Source of the DNA: Cyclobacteriaceae bacterium
GTDB lineage: Bacteria > Bacteroidota > Bacteroidia > Cytophagales > Cyclobacteriaceae
DNA length: 64,000 nt
Assembly: GCA_019638285.1 (NCBI GenBank)
Contig: JAHBUB010000004.1
Span: 113,785 to 177,784 of the forward strand
Direction of reading: 5' to 3'
Both the position numbers and the translations under genes were made by a program. The notes under the pieces were generated by a model, which was given only the letters and a program-made list of their open reading frames with translations, was not told the origin of the DNA and made no database searches. Positions 36,950-47,259 of this stretch are shown here, in pieces (within the stretch, counting starts at the first letter, position 1; every line of letters begins with the position of its first letter).

Positions 36950-39817
36950 CTAGCTTGCATACTCCTCAATAGGCAAACAGCTACACATCAAGTTTCGATC
37001 ACCGTAAGCGTTGTCTACGCGACTTACCGCTGGCCAGAACTTAGCATCGTTAACAAATGGTAGTGGGTAAGCCGCCTTTTGGCGACTGTAGGGTCTGTCC
37101 CAATTGTCTGCAGTAATAACCGCGGCTGTGTGAGGAGCGTGTGTGAGTACATTGTTTTCTTTATCAGCTTTTCCTTCCTCCACTTCACGAACTTCCTTTC
37201 TGATTTCAATCAGTGCACCTACAAAGCGATCCAGTTCTTCTTTTGGTTCGCTTTCAGTAGGCTCGATCATCAATGTGCCTGCCACTGGGAAAGAAACGGT
37301 GGGGGCGTGGAAACCATAATCCATCAAACGCTTTGCGATGTCCTCTACCTCAATCCCTGCTTTTTTGAAATCACGACAATCTACAATCATTTCATGGGCA
37401 CAGCGACCGTTCGCACCTGTATATAAAATTTTATAATGTTCGCTTAAGCGTTCTTTGATATAGTTGGCGTTTAGTATTGCCATCTTGGTAGCGTTGGTCA
37501 ATCCGTCTGCTCCCATCATCGCAATGTAGGCGTAAGAGATTGCAAGAATGCTTGCACTTCCCCACGGGGCAGCGGAAATTGCTGAAATGGCTTTATCTCC
37601 TCCTGTCTTTACTACTGCATGACCAGGTAGGAATGGCTTTAGTTTATCATTACAACAGATGGGTCCTACGCCAGGGCCACCACCACCATGAGGGATACAA
37701 AATGTTTTGTGAAGATTAAGATGGCATACGTCAGCTCCAATGTTTGCAGGTGAAGTGAGTCCTACCTGTGCATTCATATTTGCCCCATCCATATATACCA
37801 TACCACCATTTTTGTGAATGGTTTCGCAAATCTCAACGATCGACTCTTCAAACACCCCGTGGGTAGAGGGATACGTAACCATTAAGCAGGAGAGGTTGTC
37901 TTTATGCTTCTCTGCTTTTGCTTTCAGGTCAGCCACATCGATCTTCCCCTCTGCATCAGACTTCACCACGACCACCTCCATTCCTGCCATTACTGCACTG
38001 GCCGGATTGGTGCCATGAGCAGACGCTGGTATGAGTGCGATGTTTCTGTGCTCATCATTGTTGTTTAAATGATAAGCTCGGATAACCATTAACCCGGCAT
38101 ACTCTCCTTGCGCACCACTATTGGGTTGAAGCGACACACCAGTAAATCCAGTGATCTCCATCAGCCAATCCTCAAGGTTTTTAATCATCGTTTGGTACCC
38201 ATGCGTTTGATCAGAGGGAGCAAAAGGATGTACGTTTCCAAGCTCTGGCCATGTGACTGGAATCATTTCTGTTGTGGCATTCAATTTCATCGTGCATGAT
38301 CCCAAGGAGATCATAGAGTGCACCATGGAGAGATCTTTATTCTCTAGTTTTTTGATATAGCGAAGCATCTGGTGCTCTGACCCTTTGGTATTGAAAATGG
38401 GATGAGTTAAATAGGCAGAAGTTCTCACCAAAGATGCTGGCCAGTTAATGGGCTGTTCTTCAATGGTTGTCGAAGCTTTCTTATTCAATGCATTTGCAAA
38501 AATCGATACGATCTGTTCTATATCTTTCGGAGAGGTGGTTTCATCGATTGATATTCCAATATGGTTATCTTCAAAGTACTTGAAATTTACTTCTTGCTTA
38601 GTTGCTTCAGCCTTAATCGCTTTTTTATCCGCCACTTCAATTTTGAGAGTATCAAAGTAGTTTTCGTTTACTTGTTTAAGACCAAGCGTCTTTAGATTAG
38701 AGTCTAATGACTTGGCGAGCCCATGTATACGCAACGCGATTTTTTTCAAGCCCTCGGGGCCGTGATAGACCGCATACATTCCTGCCATTACGGAGAGCAA
38801 CACTTGTGCTGTACAAATATTAGAAGTTGCCTTTTCCCTGCGAATGTGCTGCTCCCGTGTTTGCAAAGCCATGCGATACGCGGGTTTTCCTTCGGCATCA
38901 ATAGAAGCACCTATGATTCTACCGGGGATTAAACGCTTGTATTCGTCTTTGGTGGCGAAAAACCCAGCATGAGGGCCGCCAAAACCCATCGGCACGCCAA
39001 ATCGCTGGCTGGAACCCACCACAATATCGGCTCCCATTTCACCGGGAGATTTCAGAAGCAATAAACTCATCAGATCAGTCCCCATTACTACATCTACTTC
39101 TTTTTCATGTGCGGAAGCAATGAAAGCAGTATGATCTGTAATGGCTCCATTGTTATTTGGATACTGAATATAGACTCCAAATAAATTAGTGTCTGTGATG
39201 TCAAACTTGTTTAAATCACCAATTACGAGTTCGATACCCAATGGAGTTGATCGGGTTTTTAGTAAATCTATGGTTTGCGGGAAGGTATTGACATCCACAA
39301 AAAACTTCACAGCATCTTTTTTAGCTCCTTTGCGGGAAGCATAGAGCAAATGCATGGCTTCTGCGGCAGCGGTACCTTCATCAAGCAGCGATGCATTGGC
39401 TATTTCCATACCTGTCAGGTCAATGATCACTGTCTGGAAGTTAATCAATGCCTCTAATCGACCCTGAGCAATTTCTGCCTGATAAGGTGTGTAGGCTGTA
39501 TACCACCCCGGGTTCTCCAAAATATTACGTAGGATAACACCAGGAGTAATCGTGTTGTAGTATCCCGTGCCGATGTATGATTTGTAAACTTTGTTTTTAG
39601 AAAAGATAGACTTGAACTCCTCCAGGAATTTGAATTCAGATTTGGCAGCAGGAAGGTTGAGTTTCTTCTTGAGACGGATGTTAGCCGGAACAGTCTGGTC
39701 GATCAACTCATCAAGCGACTTGGCTTTTACCGTCTTTAACATCGCATTGATTTGTTCCTGATCAGGTGCATTGTGCATGGACTCGAATTTTTCAGAATAA
39801 TGGGGAAGTGTGTTCAT
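36950..39817 (-). CDS. gcvP: Glycine dehydrogenase (decarboxylating), P-protein
   Basis: The P-protein decarboxylates glycine, passing the aminomethyl group to GcvH. The 955-residue protein is the single-chain form with two homologous halves. The first has [20 protein letters not shown] and the second the PLP lysine in [32 protein letters not shown] and [11 protein letters not shown] are further hallmarks. I chose the ATG at 39817 ([11 protein letters not shown]), the usual N-terminus; a TTG eight codons earlier is open. GcvT and GcvH are not in the window. Confidence 0.96.
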   Translation of the reverse strand: MNTLPHYSEKFESMHNAPDQEQINAMLKTVKAKSLDELIDQTVPANIRLKKKLNLPAAKSEFKFLEEFKSIFSKNKVYKSYIGTGYYNTITPGVILRNILENPGWYTAYTPYQAEIAQGRLEALINFQTVIIDLTGMEIANASLLDEGTAAAEAMHLLYASRKGAKKDAVKFFVDVNTFPQTIDLLKTRSTPLGIELVIGDLNKFDITDTNLFGVYIQYPNNNGAITDHTAFIASAHEKEVDVVMGTDLMSLLLLKSPGEMGADIVVGSSQRFGVPMGFGGPHAGFFATKDEYKRLIPGRIIGASIDAEGKPAYRMALQTREQHIRREKATSNICTAQVLLSVMAGMYAVYHGPEGLKKIALRIHGLAKSLDSNLKTLGLKQVNENYFDTLKIEVADKKAIKAEATKQEVNFKYFEDNHIGISIDETTSPKDIEQIVSIFANALNKKASTTIEEQPINWPASLVRTSAYLTHPIFNTKGSEHQMLRYIKKLENKDLSMVHSMISLGSCTMKLNATTEMIPVTWPELGNVHPFAPSDQTHGYQTMIKNLEDWLMEITGFTGVSLQPNSGAQGEYAGLMVIRAYHLNNNDEHRNIALIPASAHGTNPASAVMAGMEVVVVKSDAEGKIDVADLKAKAEKHKDNLSCLMVTYPSTHGVFEESIVEICETIHKNGGMVYMDGANMNAQVGLTSPANIGADVCHLNLHKTFCIPHGGGGPGVGPICCNDKLKPFLPGHAVVKTGGDKAISAISAAPWGSASILAISYAYIAMMGADGLTNATKMAILNANYIKERLSEHYKILYTGANGRCAHEMIVDCRDFKKAGIEVEDIAKRLMDYGFHAPTVSFPVAGTLMIEPTESEPKEELDRFVGALIEIRKEVREVEEGKADKENNVLTHAPHTAAVITADNWDRPYSRQKAAYPLPFVNDAKFWPAVSRVDNAYGDRNLMCSCLPIEEYAS

Positions 39818-39871
39818 AAAATCTTTTCGAATAAGTGACAAATGATACTATACTATGAGACAATTGATTTT

Positions 39872-40291
39872 CTAAAAGCGTTCGAATTGTGAAAAGAAGA
39901 AATTGCCTTCAATTTCTGCGTTTTCGTCTGAATCCGATCCGTGAATGGCATTGGCATCGATAGATTTGGCAAACAATGCACGAATGGTTCCAGCTTCTGC
40001 TTTTTGTGGATCGGTAGCCCCAATCAACTTTCTAAAATCTTCTATGGCATTGGCTTTTTCCAAAATCATAGGAACAATAGCGCCTGAGGACATGTATTTG
40101 CATAAATCAGCGTAAAATGGTCTCTCTTTATGAACCGCATAAAAATTGCCTGCTAATTCGTGGGTCAGATGGGTTTTTTTCATAGCAACTACTTTGAATC
40201 CAGCCTCCTGTATCATTTTAATAATTGCACCTGTATTACCTGCACCTACCGCGTCAGGTTTGATCATTGTAAAAGTTCTATTTCCTGCCAT
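39872..40291 (-). CDS. ndk: Nucleoside diphosphate kinase
   Basis: Ndk transfers the gamma-phosphate of ATP to NDPs through a phosphohistidine. The 139-residue protein has TMIKPDAV (about 8-15) and the active-site histidine in [15 protein letters not shown] (about 113-127). The length is normal. It is upstream of gcvP on the same strand (54-base gap) and divergent from the NrnA-like gene. Confidence 0.96.
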   Translation of the reverse strand: MAGNRTFTMIKPDAVGAGNTGAIIKMIQEAGFKVVAMKKTHLTHELAGNFYAVHKERPFYADLCKYMSSGAIVPMILEKANAIEDFRKLIGATDPQKAEAGTIRALFAKSIDANAIHGSDSDENAEIEGNFFFSQFERF

Positions 40292-40352
40292 ATTGTTTAG
40301 TTTTTCCTAGGTTAGTTGATTCCAAATTTGGTCCTGCTATTGCAGGCAGGCG

Positions 40353-40360
40353 CAAAAATA
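40353..40360 (-). promoter_or_regulatory. Candidate -7 element for ndk
   Basis: Minus strand TATTTTTG matches TAnnTTTG, 61 bases before the ndk ATG. No -33 match at usual spacing. Confidence 0.3.
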
Positions 40361-40479
40361 GTGATTAGAATTCGGGAAGCTAGTACCAGAAATCAAAGAA
40401 ACTGATCGGATTACGGCAAAATGCACCTTAGGATTTTTTACTTCTGCCCTTGGATTCTCAATAACACAAAAATTAGCAG

Positions 40480-40510
40480 TTTGTATTCCTATCATTTATA
40501 CTCATTTTTG
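40480..40510 (+). promoter_or_regulatory. Candidate promoter of the NrnA-FKBP operon
   Basis: TTTG (40480-40483), a 19-base spacer and CATTTTTG (40503-40510) fit the Bacteroidota pattern with one mismatch in the -7 box. The ATG is only 8 bases downstream, so the transcript may be nearly leaderless. Confidence 0.4.
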
Positions 40511-40517
40511 CGCTCCC

Positions 40518-41549
40518 ATGGAAGATTTAGAAGGATTCAAATCCCTTATGAGCAAGCCCAGGAAAGTGGTGATTGTAACTCACTTCAAGCCAGATGCAGA
40601 TGCATTGGGCTCATCACTGGGTTTAGCGGGGTTCCTTAAAAAGAAAGGACATACTGTACAGGTGATTACACCAAGTGATTATCCCAGCTTTTTGTCTTGG
40701 ATGCCTGGAAATGAGGAGGTATTGGCCATTGAGAAAAATAATTCAGCTGTAGAGAAAAAAGCGCAGGAATATATTTTAGATGCGGAGGTTATCTTCTGTC
40801 TGGATTTTTCAAGCCTGAATCGAATTAATACCTTGGGAGAAATGGTACGGGAAGCCAAGGCGACTAAAGTGTTGATTGATCATCACCTGGAGCCTGAGCA
40901 CTTTGCCCATTTTGAACATTGGAACTCCAAGGCGGCATCTACGGCAGGTTTGGTTTTCGATCTTATTGATATGTTGGGAGAAAAATCAAGTATTGACAAG
41001 AATATAGCCAATTGCTTGTACGCGGGTTTACTTACGGATACAGGCGGCTTCAGGCATTCCAACACTACACAAAAGGAGTTTTTGATTGCCTCAGAATTGG
41101 TAGGTGCCGGTGCAAACCCCTCGTGGGTTTCAAAAAAGATATATGACACCAACACCCTGGCGAGAATGAAACTTACCGGCTTTGTGTTAAGTCAAAAATT
41201 GATGGTACTTCCGGAGTACAGAACCGTATATATCTGTTTGAATACCGATGAGTTAAAACAATTTGATACGAAAACTGGGGATACTGAAGGGCTGGTAAAT
41301 TATGGGCTTTCAATAGAAGGCATCAAGCTTTCTGTACTGATGTATGATAGAAAAGAAGAAATAAAACTTTCCTTTAGATCGTTAGGTAATTTTCCTGCCA
41401 ATGAAATAGCAAGAAAATATTTTGAAGGAGGAGGTCACAGAAATGCAGCTGGGGGGTCTTCAAAGCTGTCTTTGGAGGAGACATTAAAAAAGTTTTTATC
41501 CATATTGCCGGATTACAAATTGCAGTTGGAGGAGGAGGATTTAATATAA
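40518..41549 (+). CDS. nrnA: DHH family phosphoesterase (NrnA-like)
   Basis: NrnA-type enzymes degrade oligoribonucleotides of 2-5 nt and remove the 3'-phosphate from pAp. The 343-residue protein has DADALGSSLGL (metal motif, about 29-39), the DHH motif in VLIDHHLEP (about 121-129), and the DHHA1 domain with GGGHRNAAGGS near the C-terminus. The family name fits; which substrate dominates cannot be read here. It starts a rightward series with two FKBP lipoproteins and rdgB. Confidence 0.9.
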   Translation: MEDLEGFKSLMSKPRKVVIVTHFKPDADALGSSLGLAGFLKKKGHTVQVITPSDYPSFLSWMPGNEEVLAIEKNNSAVEKKAQEYILDAEVIFCLDFSSLNRINTLGEMVREAKATKVLIDHHLEPEHFAHFEHWNSKAASTAGLVFDLIDMLGEKSSIDKNIANCLYAGLLTDTGGFRHSNTTQKEFLIASELVGAGANPSWVSKKIYDTNTLARMKLTGFVLSQKLMVLPEYRTVYICLNTDELKQFDTKTGDTEGLVNYGLSIEGIKLSVLMYDRKEEIKLSFRSLGNFPANEIARKYFEGGGHRNAAGGSSKLSLEETLKKFLSILPDYKLQLEEEDLI

Positions 41550-41610
41550 ACAGGGACTACGCTTTAAAGAGACTAAAAAAGACACATAAATTGTAAAAAT
41601 CAAGTAAAGT

Positions 41611-42507
41611 ATGAAAATAAATAATTTGTTAATTGGTCTATTGTTGGTGAGTGCGGCATGTTCTACAGGCACACGAGAAACACCCAAGGGTCATAAATAT
41701 ACCATGGTAAAAGAGGGGGAAGGAGAGGCCGGTAAGGTGGGTGAGTTCCTATTGATCAATATGATGATAAAGGACGCTAAAGACTCTGTGTGGAATGATA
41801 CGAAAACGCAAAAATTACCTATGATTTTGCCGATTAGTGAAACTCATCCCGATGATGAAGGCATAGAAGAAGTGTTTTCTATTTTAAAAAAGGGAGACAG
41901 TATACTTTTTCCAATTACAGCTAAAACCTTGTTTGAAAAGCAGGGAGGCAAAGTACCGGCCAATGTAGACTCTACTAGTATTTTCACATTCTACTTAGGG
42001 GTAAAAGATATCTTAGATGAAACAGAAGTGCGTGCCATGGAGAAGGAAATAATGGGAAAGCTAACATCTGAACAACTTGCTATTGATGAAGCGTTGATTG
42101 ATGGGTATTTGGCCGAGAGCAATACCGAAGCGCAAACCACAGACTCCGGATTGAGGTACATGTTTACCAAAAAAGGCAATGGCCCGAATGCAGCTCCGGG
42201 AAATGAGGTTTCAATTCACTATGCTGGATATCTGTTAGACGGAACCCTTTTCGATAGCAGCATTGAATCAGTAGCCAAAGCCAACGGGGTGTATACTCCA
42301 GGCAGACCCTATGAGCCACTTACCCTACAAGCTGGCAGTGGGCAGGTAATTCAAGGGTGGGAAGAAGCCATGCTATTGATGAACAAAGGCTCGAAAATGA
42401 GGGTTTGGATTCCTTCTACTTTGGCTTACGGACCAAGACAGCGGAGCGAAGTGATTAAGCCTAATTCTATACTTGTATTTGACATGGAAATGATTGACAT
42501 CAAATAA
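41611..42507 (+). CDS. FKBP-type peptidyl-prolyl isomerase lipoprotein (two-domain)
   Basis: The 298-residue protein is a predicted outer-membrane-bound lipoprotein: signal segment with the lipobox VSAAC (cysteine about residue 17). The C-terminal FKBP domain (about 180-298) is complete: HYAGYLLDGTLFDSS, VIQGWEEAML, LAYGPR and FDMEMIDIK, including the Tyr, Phe-Asp, Val-Ile-x-x-Trp and Tyr of the active site. The first domain (about 35-130) is a degenerate FKBP fold without the active-site residues and may bind substrate. GldI, an essential gliding PPIase, is related, but I do not claim identity. A second FKBP lipoprotein follows after 12 bases. Confidence 0.87.
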   Translation: MKINNLLIGLLLVSAACSTGTRETPKGHKYTMVKEGEGEAGKVGEFLLINMMIKDAKDSVWNDTKTQKLPMILPISETHPDDEGIEEVFSILKKGDSILFPITAKTLFEKQGGKVPANVDSTSIFTFYLGVKDILDETEVRAMEKEIMGKLTSEQLAIDEALIDGYLAESNTEAQTTDSGLRYMFTKKGNGPNAAPGNEVSIHYAGYLLDGTLFDSSIESVAKANGVYTPGRPYEPLTLQAGSGQVIQGWEEAMLLMNKGSKMRVWIPSTLAYGPRQRSEVIKPNSILVFDMEMIDIK

Positions 42508-42519
42508 GGAAAATTGAAA

Positions 42520-43032
42520 ATGATAAGAATGGTGAAAGGAGCCATTGTGCTCATGGCAATAGTCATTGCTTCGTGTAACAGCGGAGAGGACTGCACTAAA
42601 GTGGTTCAGCAATCTAAGTTGGATGCTGTCGATGCTGCCCAGCTCGCTATTGATAAACAAATCATTGATGATTATATCGTTGCCAACAACATAGCAAATA
42701 CTGGCACTGTGCAAGAGGTAAATGGAATCAAGTACGTGATCACGAAGGAAGGGAGTGGGGTTACACCCTGTTTGGAGAACAATGTGGTAGTTACGTATAC
42801 CGGGAAATTGCTGAGTGATGGCAGTACTTTTGACTCGAATCTTTCAGGAGTTTCATTTCCACTTAATCAGTTGATTTTAGGATGGCAGCTTACATTCCCA
42901 ACCTTTACCAAGGGAACCAGTGTAACTATTTTTGTTCCATCTGGTTATGGCTATGGACCGGTAGGGTTTCCTCCCAAAATTCCTCCCAACTCCAATCTTG
43001 TATTCAATGTGGATCTTACCAATGTACGGTAG
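42520..43032 (+). CDS. FKBP-type peptidyl-prolyl isomerase lipoprotein (single-domain)
   Basis: This is a lipoprotein of 170 residues with the lipobox VIASC (cysteine about residue 19 from the ATG at 42520). A TTG two codons upstream is also open. The FKBP domain (about 75-170) has VTYTGKLLSDGSTFDS, LNQLILGWQLTF, GYGYGPV and a final VFNVDLTNV, so the catalytic residues are kept. It appears to be a paralogue of the preceding gene without its degenerate N-terminal domain. The short spacing to both neighbours indicates one operon. Confidence 0.87.
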   Translation: MIRMVKGAIVLMAIVIASCNSGEDCTKVVQQSKLDAVDAAQLAIDKQIIDDYIVANNIANTGTVQEVNGIKYVITKEGSGVTPCLENNVVVTYTGKLLSDGSTFDSNLSGVSFPLNQLILGWQLTFPTFTKGTSVTIFVPSGYGYGPVGFPPKIPPNSNLVFNVDLTNVR

Positions 43033-43047
43033 AATTTGTGGGAGAAG

Positions 43048-43638
43048 ATGAAATTATGTTTTGCCACCAACAATCAGCATAAACTGGATGAAGTAAGTCA
43101 GTTGTTAGGCGATTCATTTAAAGTGGAGAGTCTTGAGGCAATTGGTTGTGCGGAGGAGCTTCCTGAAGAACAGGATACATTAGAGGGCAACTCATTGCAA
43201 AAGGCAAAATATGTTTACGACAAATTTAATGTCAATTGTTTTGCTGATGACACCGGCCTGGAGGTAGAGGCATTGGGTGGCGCTCCGGGTGTTTATTCTG
43301 CGCGCTATGCGGGTGAGCAACGGAATAGTGAGGATAATATGAATCTCCTTTTGGAGAGGATGAACCACGAATCCAAACGTAAGGCAAGGTTCAGGACGGT
43401 AGTTACTTTGATTTTAGAAAGCCAAACCTATCAATTTGAAGGTGTTGTCAATGGCGAGATATTGAAAAGCAAAAGGGGCGGAGAGGGTTTTGGTTATGAT
43501 CCGCTGTTCTTACCGGAAGGTTTGAACAAGTCTATGGCAGAACTTACTACTGATGAAAAGAATGCCATTAGTCATCGTGGAGAGGCCATTCGAAAGCTTG
43601 TTGCTTTTTTAAAGGAAAGAAGAGGAGAATACATTTAG
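43048..43638 (+). CDS. rdgB: Non-canonical purine NTP pyrophosphatase (RdgB/HAM1)
   Basis: RdgB hydrolyses dITP/XTP to the monophosphate and prevents their incorporation into DNA. The protein has MKLCFATNNQHKLDEV (substrate loop), FADDTGLEVEALGG (about 64-77), GVYSARYAG, FGYDPLFLPEG and SHRGEAIRKL, the complete HAM1 signature set. The ATG at 43048 gives 196 residues and the usual N-terminus; a TTG four codons upstream was rejected. It ends the NrnA-FKBP unit. Confidence 0.94.
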   Translation: MKLCFATNNQHKLDEVSQLLGDSFKVESLEAIGCAEELPEEQDTLEGNSLQKAKYVYDKFNVNCFADDTGLEVEALGGAPGVYSARYAGEQRNSEDNMNLLLERMNHESKRKARFRTVVTLILESQTYQFEGVVNGEILKSKRGGEGFGYDPLFLPEGLNKSMAELTTDEKNAISHRGEAIRKLVAFLKERRGEYI

Positions 43639-43732
43639 CCTAAGCATAGCCTTAAAACACAACCCTGATTTGGTAACACGAATCTCAGTGTTTTTGAGGC
43701 TGCAATGGGTACTTCGATATAATATAAGTGGT

Positions 43733-43763
43733 ATTGCAAATTGACAGCGATTCCATACTTTTG
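43733..43763 (+). promoter_or_regulatory. Candidate promoter of the 43772 membrane-protein gene
   Basis: ATTG (43733-43736), about 19 bases, and TACTTTTG (43756-43763) match the Bacteroidota pattern, with one mismatch in the -33 box. The ATG is 8 bases further on, giving a very short leader. Confidence 0.45.
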
Positions 43764-43771
43764 TAGCCCTT

Positions 43772-44101
43772 ATGCGGAATAGATCTTTTTTCAGGGCATT
43801 TATGATTGTGGTGGGTATTTCGTCCACCATTGCCATTATACTTTCTCAGTCCCTCCTGAAGCAGCCCTCCCAAAAGGAAAAAACGGAACAAGCGGAGAAG
43901 AATGCCGATTTAAAAATCATTTCTGCTCCTTCTGATGTGGTTCCGGGTGGCGTTGTTCAGGTAAATGATGTGGACAGGTCTTTATTAGAAATTTTCATCA
44001 ACGAAGAACCTAAGGCTTTGAAATTTGAATGTGACACCCACATTCTATCGGAGTACTTCAATATACTCTTCAGGGCTATCATTTCGCCCAACGCCCCATA
44101 A
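43772..44101 (+). CDS. Small anchored membrane protein, unknown function
   Basis: The 109-residue product has one N-terminal hydrophobic segment (about 8-27, FMIVVGISSTIAIILSQSLL), a short charged linker rich in Glu/Lys, and a C-terminal region ending FNILFRAIISPNAP. I do not recognise a family. The ORF has a good -7 element immediately upstream and lies before secDF, so it may be a real small membrane gene. A Phe-rich C-terminus with no second helix suggests a single-pass protein. It could also be a chance ORF. Confidence 0.5.
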   Translation: MRNRSFFRAFMIVVGISSTIAIILSQSLLKQPSQKEKTEQAEKNADLKIISAPSDVVPGGVVQVNDVDRSLLEIFINEEPKALKFECDTHILSEYFNILFRAIISPNAP

Positions 44102-44182
44102 AACAACCTTTTAGGTTGGTATTGGCCAACCCTCTTTGATTTTCTCATTCATAACATTTTCATTTTTTAATTTTTATATACA

Positions 44183-47100
44183 ATGCGTAACAAAGGAGTA
44201 GTAGTAGTCCTTACTATAATTATCACCGCGCTGTGTTTGTATTACCTGTCATTTACCTTGGTATCAAGGAAAGTGCAGCAAGATGCCATCGCACATGCCA
44301 CTAGCCCGAATGGTTCCGTGGATTTGTCCAAAAAGCAATCTTACATGGATTCTTTATGGAGTAAACCCGTGTACAATCTATTTGGTGTAGAATATACCTA
44401 CAAAGAAGTAAAAGAGAATGAACTAAGCCTTGGCCTTGACCTACAGGGCGGAATGCATGTTACGCTTGAGGTTTCACCGATCGATATTATTAAAGGATTA
44501 AGTGGAAATAACCAAGATCCTGCATTTATGGAGGCACTTCATAAGGCCTCTGAGATGCAAAAATCCAGTCAGGAAAGATTTAGTGCCCTATTTTTTAAGG
44601 CTTATAAGGAGGCTAATCCAGAACAAAATCTCGCACATCTATTTGCATCAGCGGCTAATAAGGATCGTGTGAGTCTCTCTGATGATGATGCTAAGGTAAT
44701 TGCTTTTGTGAATGCCGAAATTGAAAGCGCAATTGATCGTTCATTTACCATTCTTAAAACACGGATTGATCAGTTTGGAACCTCCCAACCCAACATCCAG
44801 AAACTACAGGGCACAGGAAGAATTCAAATTGAAATCCCGGGTGCCGACAACCCAGCCAGGGTGAGGAAATTATTGCAGGGTGTAGCCCGACTAGAGTTTT
44901 GGGATGTTATTGAATACAATGACGAACAACTGAATCAATCCTTATTTGCCATCAATCAGAAATTGGTGAAAGAGCAGGAAGCCAGCAAAGCGCTGCAACC
45001 AACAAATGTTACCAGTGATTTGAAAGATGCGCTGGTTGATACCAGTGACAGCACAAAGTCGCAGTTAGAAGAACAGTTAAGTCAGACACAGGATAGTACA
45101 AGCAATCCATTGGATTCCATTACGAATTCAAATCTGTCCCCGCTATTTTCTCTCAGTAATCCTGGCATTCCATTCTTATATGATGTAAAGGACACGGCAA
45201 CTATTAACCGTATCCTTTCAAGGCCGGATATTAGGGCCCTGATGCCTCGCAACATTAGTTACCGTTGGGATGTAAAGCCAGAGGTGGCGATTACACCGAA
45301 GGCGGATGCCCTTCGTTTGAATTTTATCAGTGTTCCAAGAAATGGTAAGCCCCTGTTAACAGGCGAGGTAATTAATGATGCCCGACTTGATTATGATCAA
45401 TTTGCAAGACCTGCAGTGAGCATGACAATGAATGCGGCCGGATCGCGTGCATGGGCAAAAATTACGGCAGCAGCTGCAGCGAAGTCACCTCCAGGTCGGG
45501 TAGCGATTGTACTTGATAATTATGTATACACAGCCCCGACAGTGCAGGGCGAAATTCCTAATGGGAACTCTCAGATAACAGGAAGTTTTACTTTGGAAGA
45601 GGCGAAAGACCTTGCCAACGTATTGAAAGCTGGCTCATTGCCGGCACCTACAAGAATTGTGGAGGAAGCTATCATTGGACCTACTTTGGGCCAGGTGGCC
45701 CAGAGCCAAGGTATAATTTCTATGGCCTGTGGATTAATCATTGTGGCCTTGTTCATGGTTGCCTATTATTCCAAAGGAGGCTGGGTGGCTAACCTTGCAT
45801 TATTATTCAATATATTTTTCATCCTGGGGATTTTGGCGCAGCTAAGTGCCGCCCTTACCCTTCCGGGTATTGCGGGTATAGTGCTTACAATGGGTATGGC
45901 GGTAGATGCCAACGTACTTATTTATGAGCGGATAAAAGAAGAGTTGAAAGCAGGAGTTATGCTCAAAGAGGCCATTAAGAAAGGTTATAGCAGGGCCTTT
46001 GATGCCATTTTTGACTCAAACGTGACCACTTTGCTAACAGGAATATTTCTTTTTGTATTTGGACAGGGGCCACTTAAGGGTTTTGCCATCGTATTGATGA
46101 TTGGTATTGCAACTTCCTTTTTCTCTGCTGTTTATATTTCGAGAGTGGTGGTGGAGTGGATGACTCGAAAGGGGGATCAGTCCAAAATTACTTTTGATTC
46201 TTTTCTTGCAAAGGGTGTGCGCCAACGCAAGTACTTCAATTTTGTCGGACACAGAAGAATTGCCTACACCATTTCAGGTACGATTACAATAATTGGATTT
46301 GTTCTTATTGGCATTAATGGTTTGAACCTAGGTGTTGATTTCAAGGGTGGAAGATCATATGTAGTGGCTTTCAATGCCCCGGTGGTAGCTACGGACATGA
46401 GGATTATGCTTACTGAAGAGTTTGAAGGTGAGGGCACTGAAGTAAAAACTTATGGAAGCAGCAGTGTGGTTAAAGTGACCACCTCCTATTTGGTTGAAGA
46501 TGAATCGAGCGAAGCAGATGTAAAGGTGAAAGATGCGCTGATACACGGACTGGAAAAATTCACAGGACTTCAGTATGCAGAGAATGATGCCGGGATTGAT
46601 GGTACTCATTTCTCGATTCTATCCTCATCAAAAGTAGGAGCTACAATAGCAGATGATATTAAAAGCTCTGCTTTTGAAGCAGGCCTCTACTCACTAATCG
46701 CGATTTTTATATTTATTCTGATTCGATTCAAAAAATGGCAATTTAGTATGGGGGCAATTGTGGCCACGGCTCATGATGCGCTTTTTGTAGTGGCAATATT
46801 TGGAATAGCAGGAGCCTTTGGGTTTTCCCTTGAAATTGATCAGGTATTTATTGCTGCTCTCTTGTCCGTCATCGGATATTCAATCAATGATACAGTAATC
46901 ATCTTTGACAGGATCAGGGAATATACCGTACTGGGCACAACCCACGATAGGCTTAAAGTATTTAACGATGCCATCAATAGTACTTTAAGTAGAACGCTGA
47001 TTACATCGGGTACTACTTTGATTGTGGTAGTAGTCTTGCTGTTTTTTGGAGGCGAGGTACTTAGAGGATTTTCATTTGCTTTGTTTGTGGGGATAGGAGT

Positions 47101-47197
47101 TGGAACCTTCTCTTCTATTTTTATTGCAGCATCGGTAGTATACGATCTGGATAAGCAACGAGAAAAGAAACAGGCAGTGACTGCGGGTGCTGCCTAA
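44183..47197 (+). CDS. secDF: Protein translocase subunit SecDF (fused)
   Basis: SecDF uses the proton gradient to pull exported proteins through SecYEG. The 1004-residue protein fuses both halves: the SecD half begins near LGLDLQGGMHV (about 84-92), and the SecF half near NLGVDFKGGRSY. Each half has six membrane helices with a large periplasmic domain after the first. A Ser/Thr/Gln-rich stretch (about 255-330) extends the SecD P1 head. The fused form is common in Bacteroidota. It is followed by a strong terminator. Confidence 0.96.
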   Translation: MRNKGVVVVLTIIITALCLYYLSFTLVSRKVQQDAIAHATSPNGSVDLSKKQSYMDSLWSKPVYNLFGVEYTYKEVKENELSLGLDLQGGMHVTLEVSPIDIIKGLSGNNQDPAFMEALHKASEMQKSSQERFSALFFKAYKEANPEQNLAHLFASAANKDRVSLSDDDAKVIAFVNAEIESAIDRSFTILKTRIDQFGTSQPNIQKLQGTGRIQIEIPGADNPARVRKLLQGVARLEFWDVIEYNDEQLNQSLFAINQKLVKEQEASKALQPTNVTSDLKDALVDTSDSTKSQLEEQLSQTQDSTSNPLDSITNSNLSPLFSLSNPGIPFLYDVKDTATINRILSRPDIRALMPRNISYRWDVKPEVAITPKADALRLNFISVPRNGKPLLTGEVINDARLDYDQFARPAVSMTMNAAGSRAWAKITAAAAAKSPPGRVAIVLDNYVYTAPTVQGEIPNGNSQITGSFTLEEAKDLANVLKAGSLPAPTRIVEEAIIGPTLGQVAQSQGIISMACGLIIVALFMVAYYSKGGWVANLALLFNIFFILGILAQLSAALTLPGIAGIVLTMGMAVDANVLIYERIKEELKAGVMLKEAIKKGYSRAFDAIFDSNVTTLLTGIFLFVFGQGPLKGFAIVLMIGIATSFFSAVYISRVVVEWMTRKGDQSKITFDSFLAKGVRQRKYFNFVGHRRIAYTISGTITIIGFVLIGINGLNLGVDFKGGRSYVVAFNAPVVATDMRIMLTEEFEGEGTEVKTYGSSSVVKVTTSYLVEDESSEADVKVKDALIHGLEKFTGLQYAENDAGIDGTHFSILSSSKVGATIADDIKSSAFEAGLYSLIAIFIFILIRFKKWQFSMGAIVATAHDALFVVAIFGIAGAFGFSLEIDQVFIAALLSVIGYSINDTVIIFDRIREYTVLGTTHDRLKVFNDAINSTLSRTLITSGTTLIVVVVLLFFGGEVLRGFSFALFVGIGVGTFSSIFIAASVVYDLDKQREKKQAVTAGAA

Positions 47198-47217
47198 AAA
47201 TTTATTATAGATTAAAT

Positions 47218-47246
47218 AAAAACGGCCTGCATAGCAGGCCGTTTTT
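47218..47246. terminator. Bidirectional terminator between secDF and gldH
   Basis: AAAAACGGCCTGC (47218-47230) pairs perfectly with GCAGGCCGTTTTT (47234-47246) around ATA. The A/T-runs make it functional for both convergent units. Confidence 0.92.
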
Positions 47247-47259
47247 ATTGCTACTCCTT

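Noticed and set aside
44114-44131. Hairpin GGTTGG / CCAACC upstream of secDF as a terminator
   Set aside because: The stem is six bases with no T-run immediately after; too weak to list.
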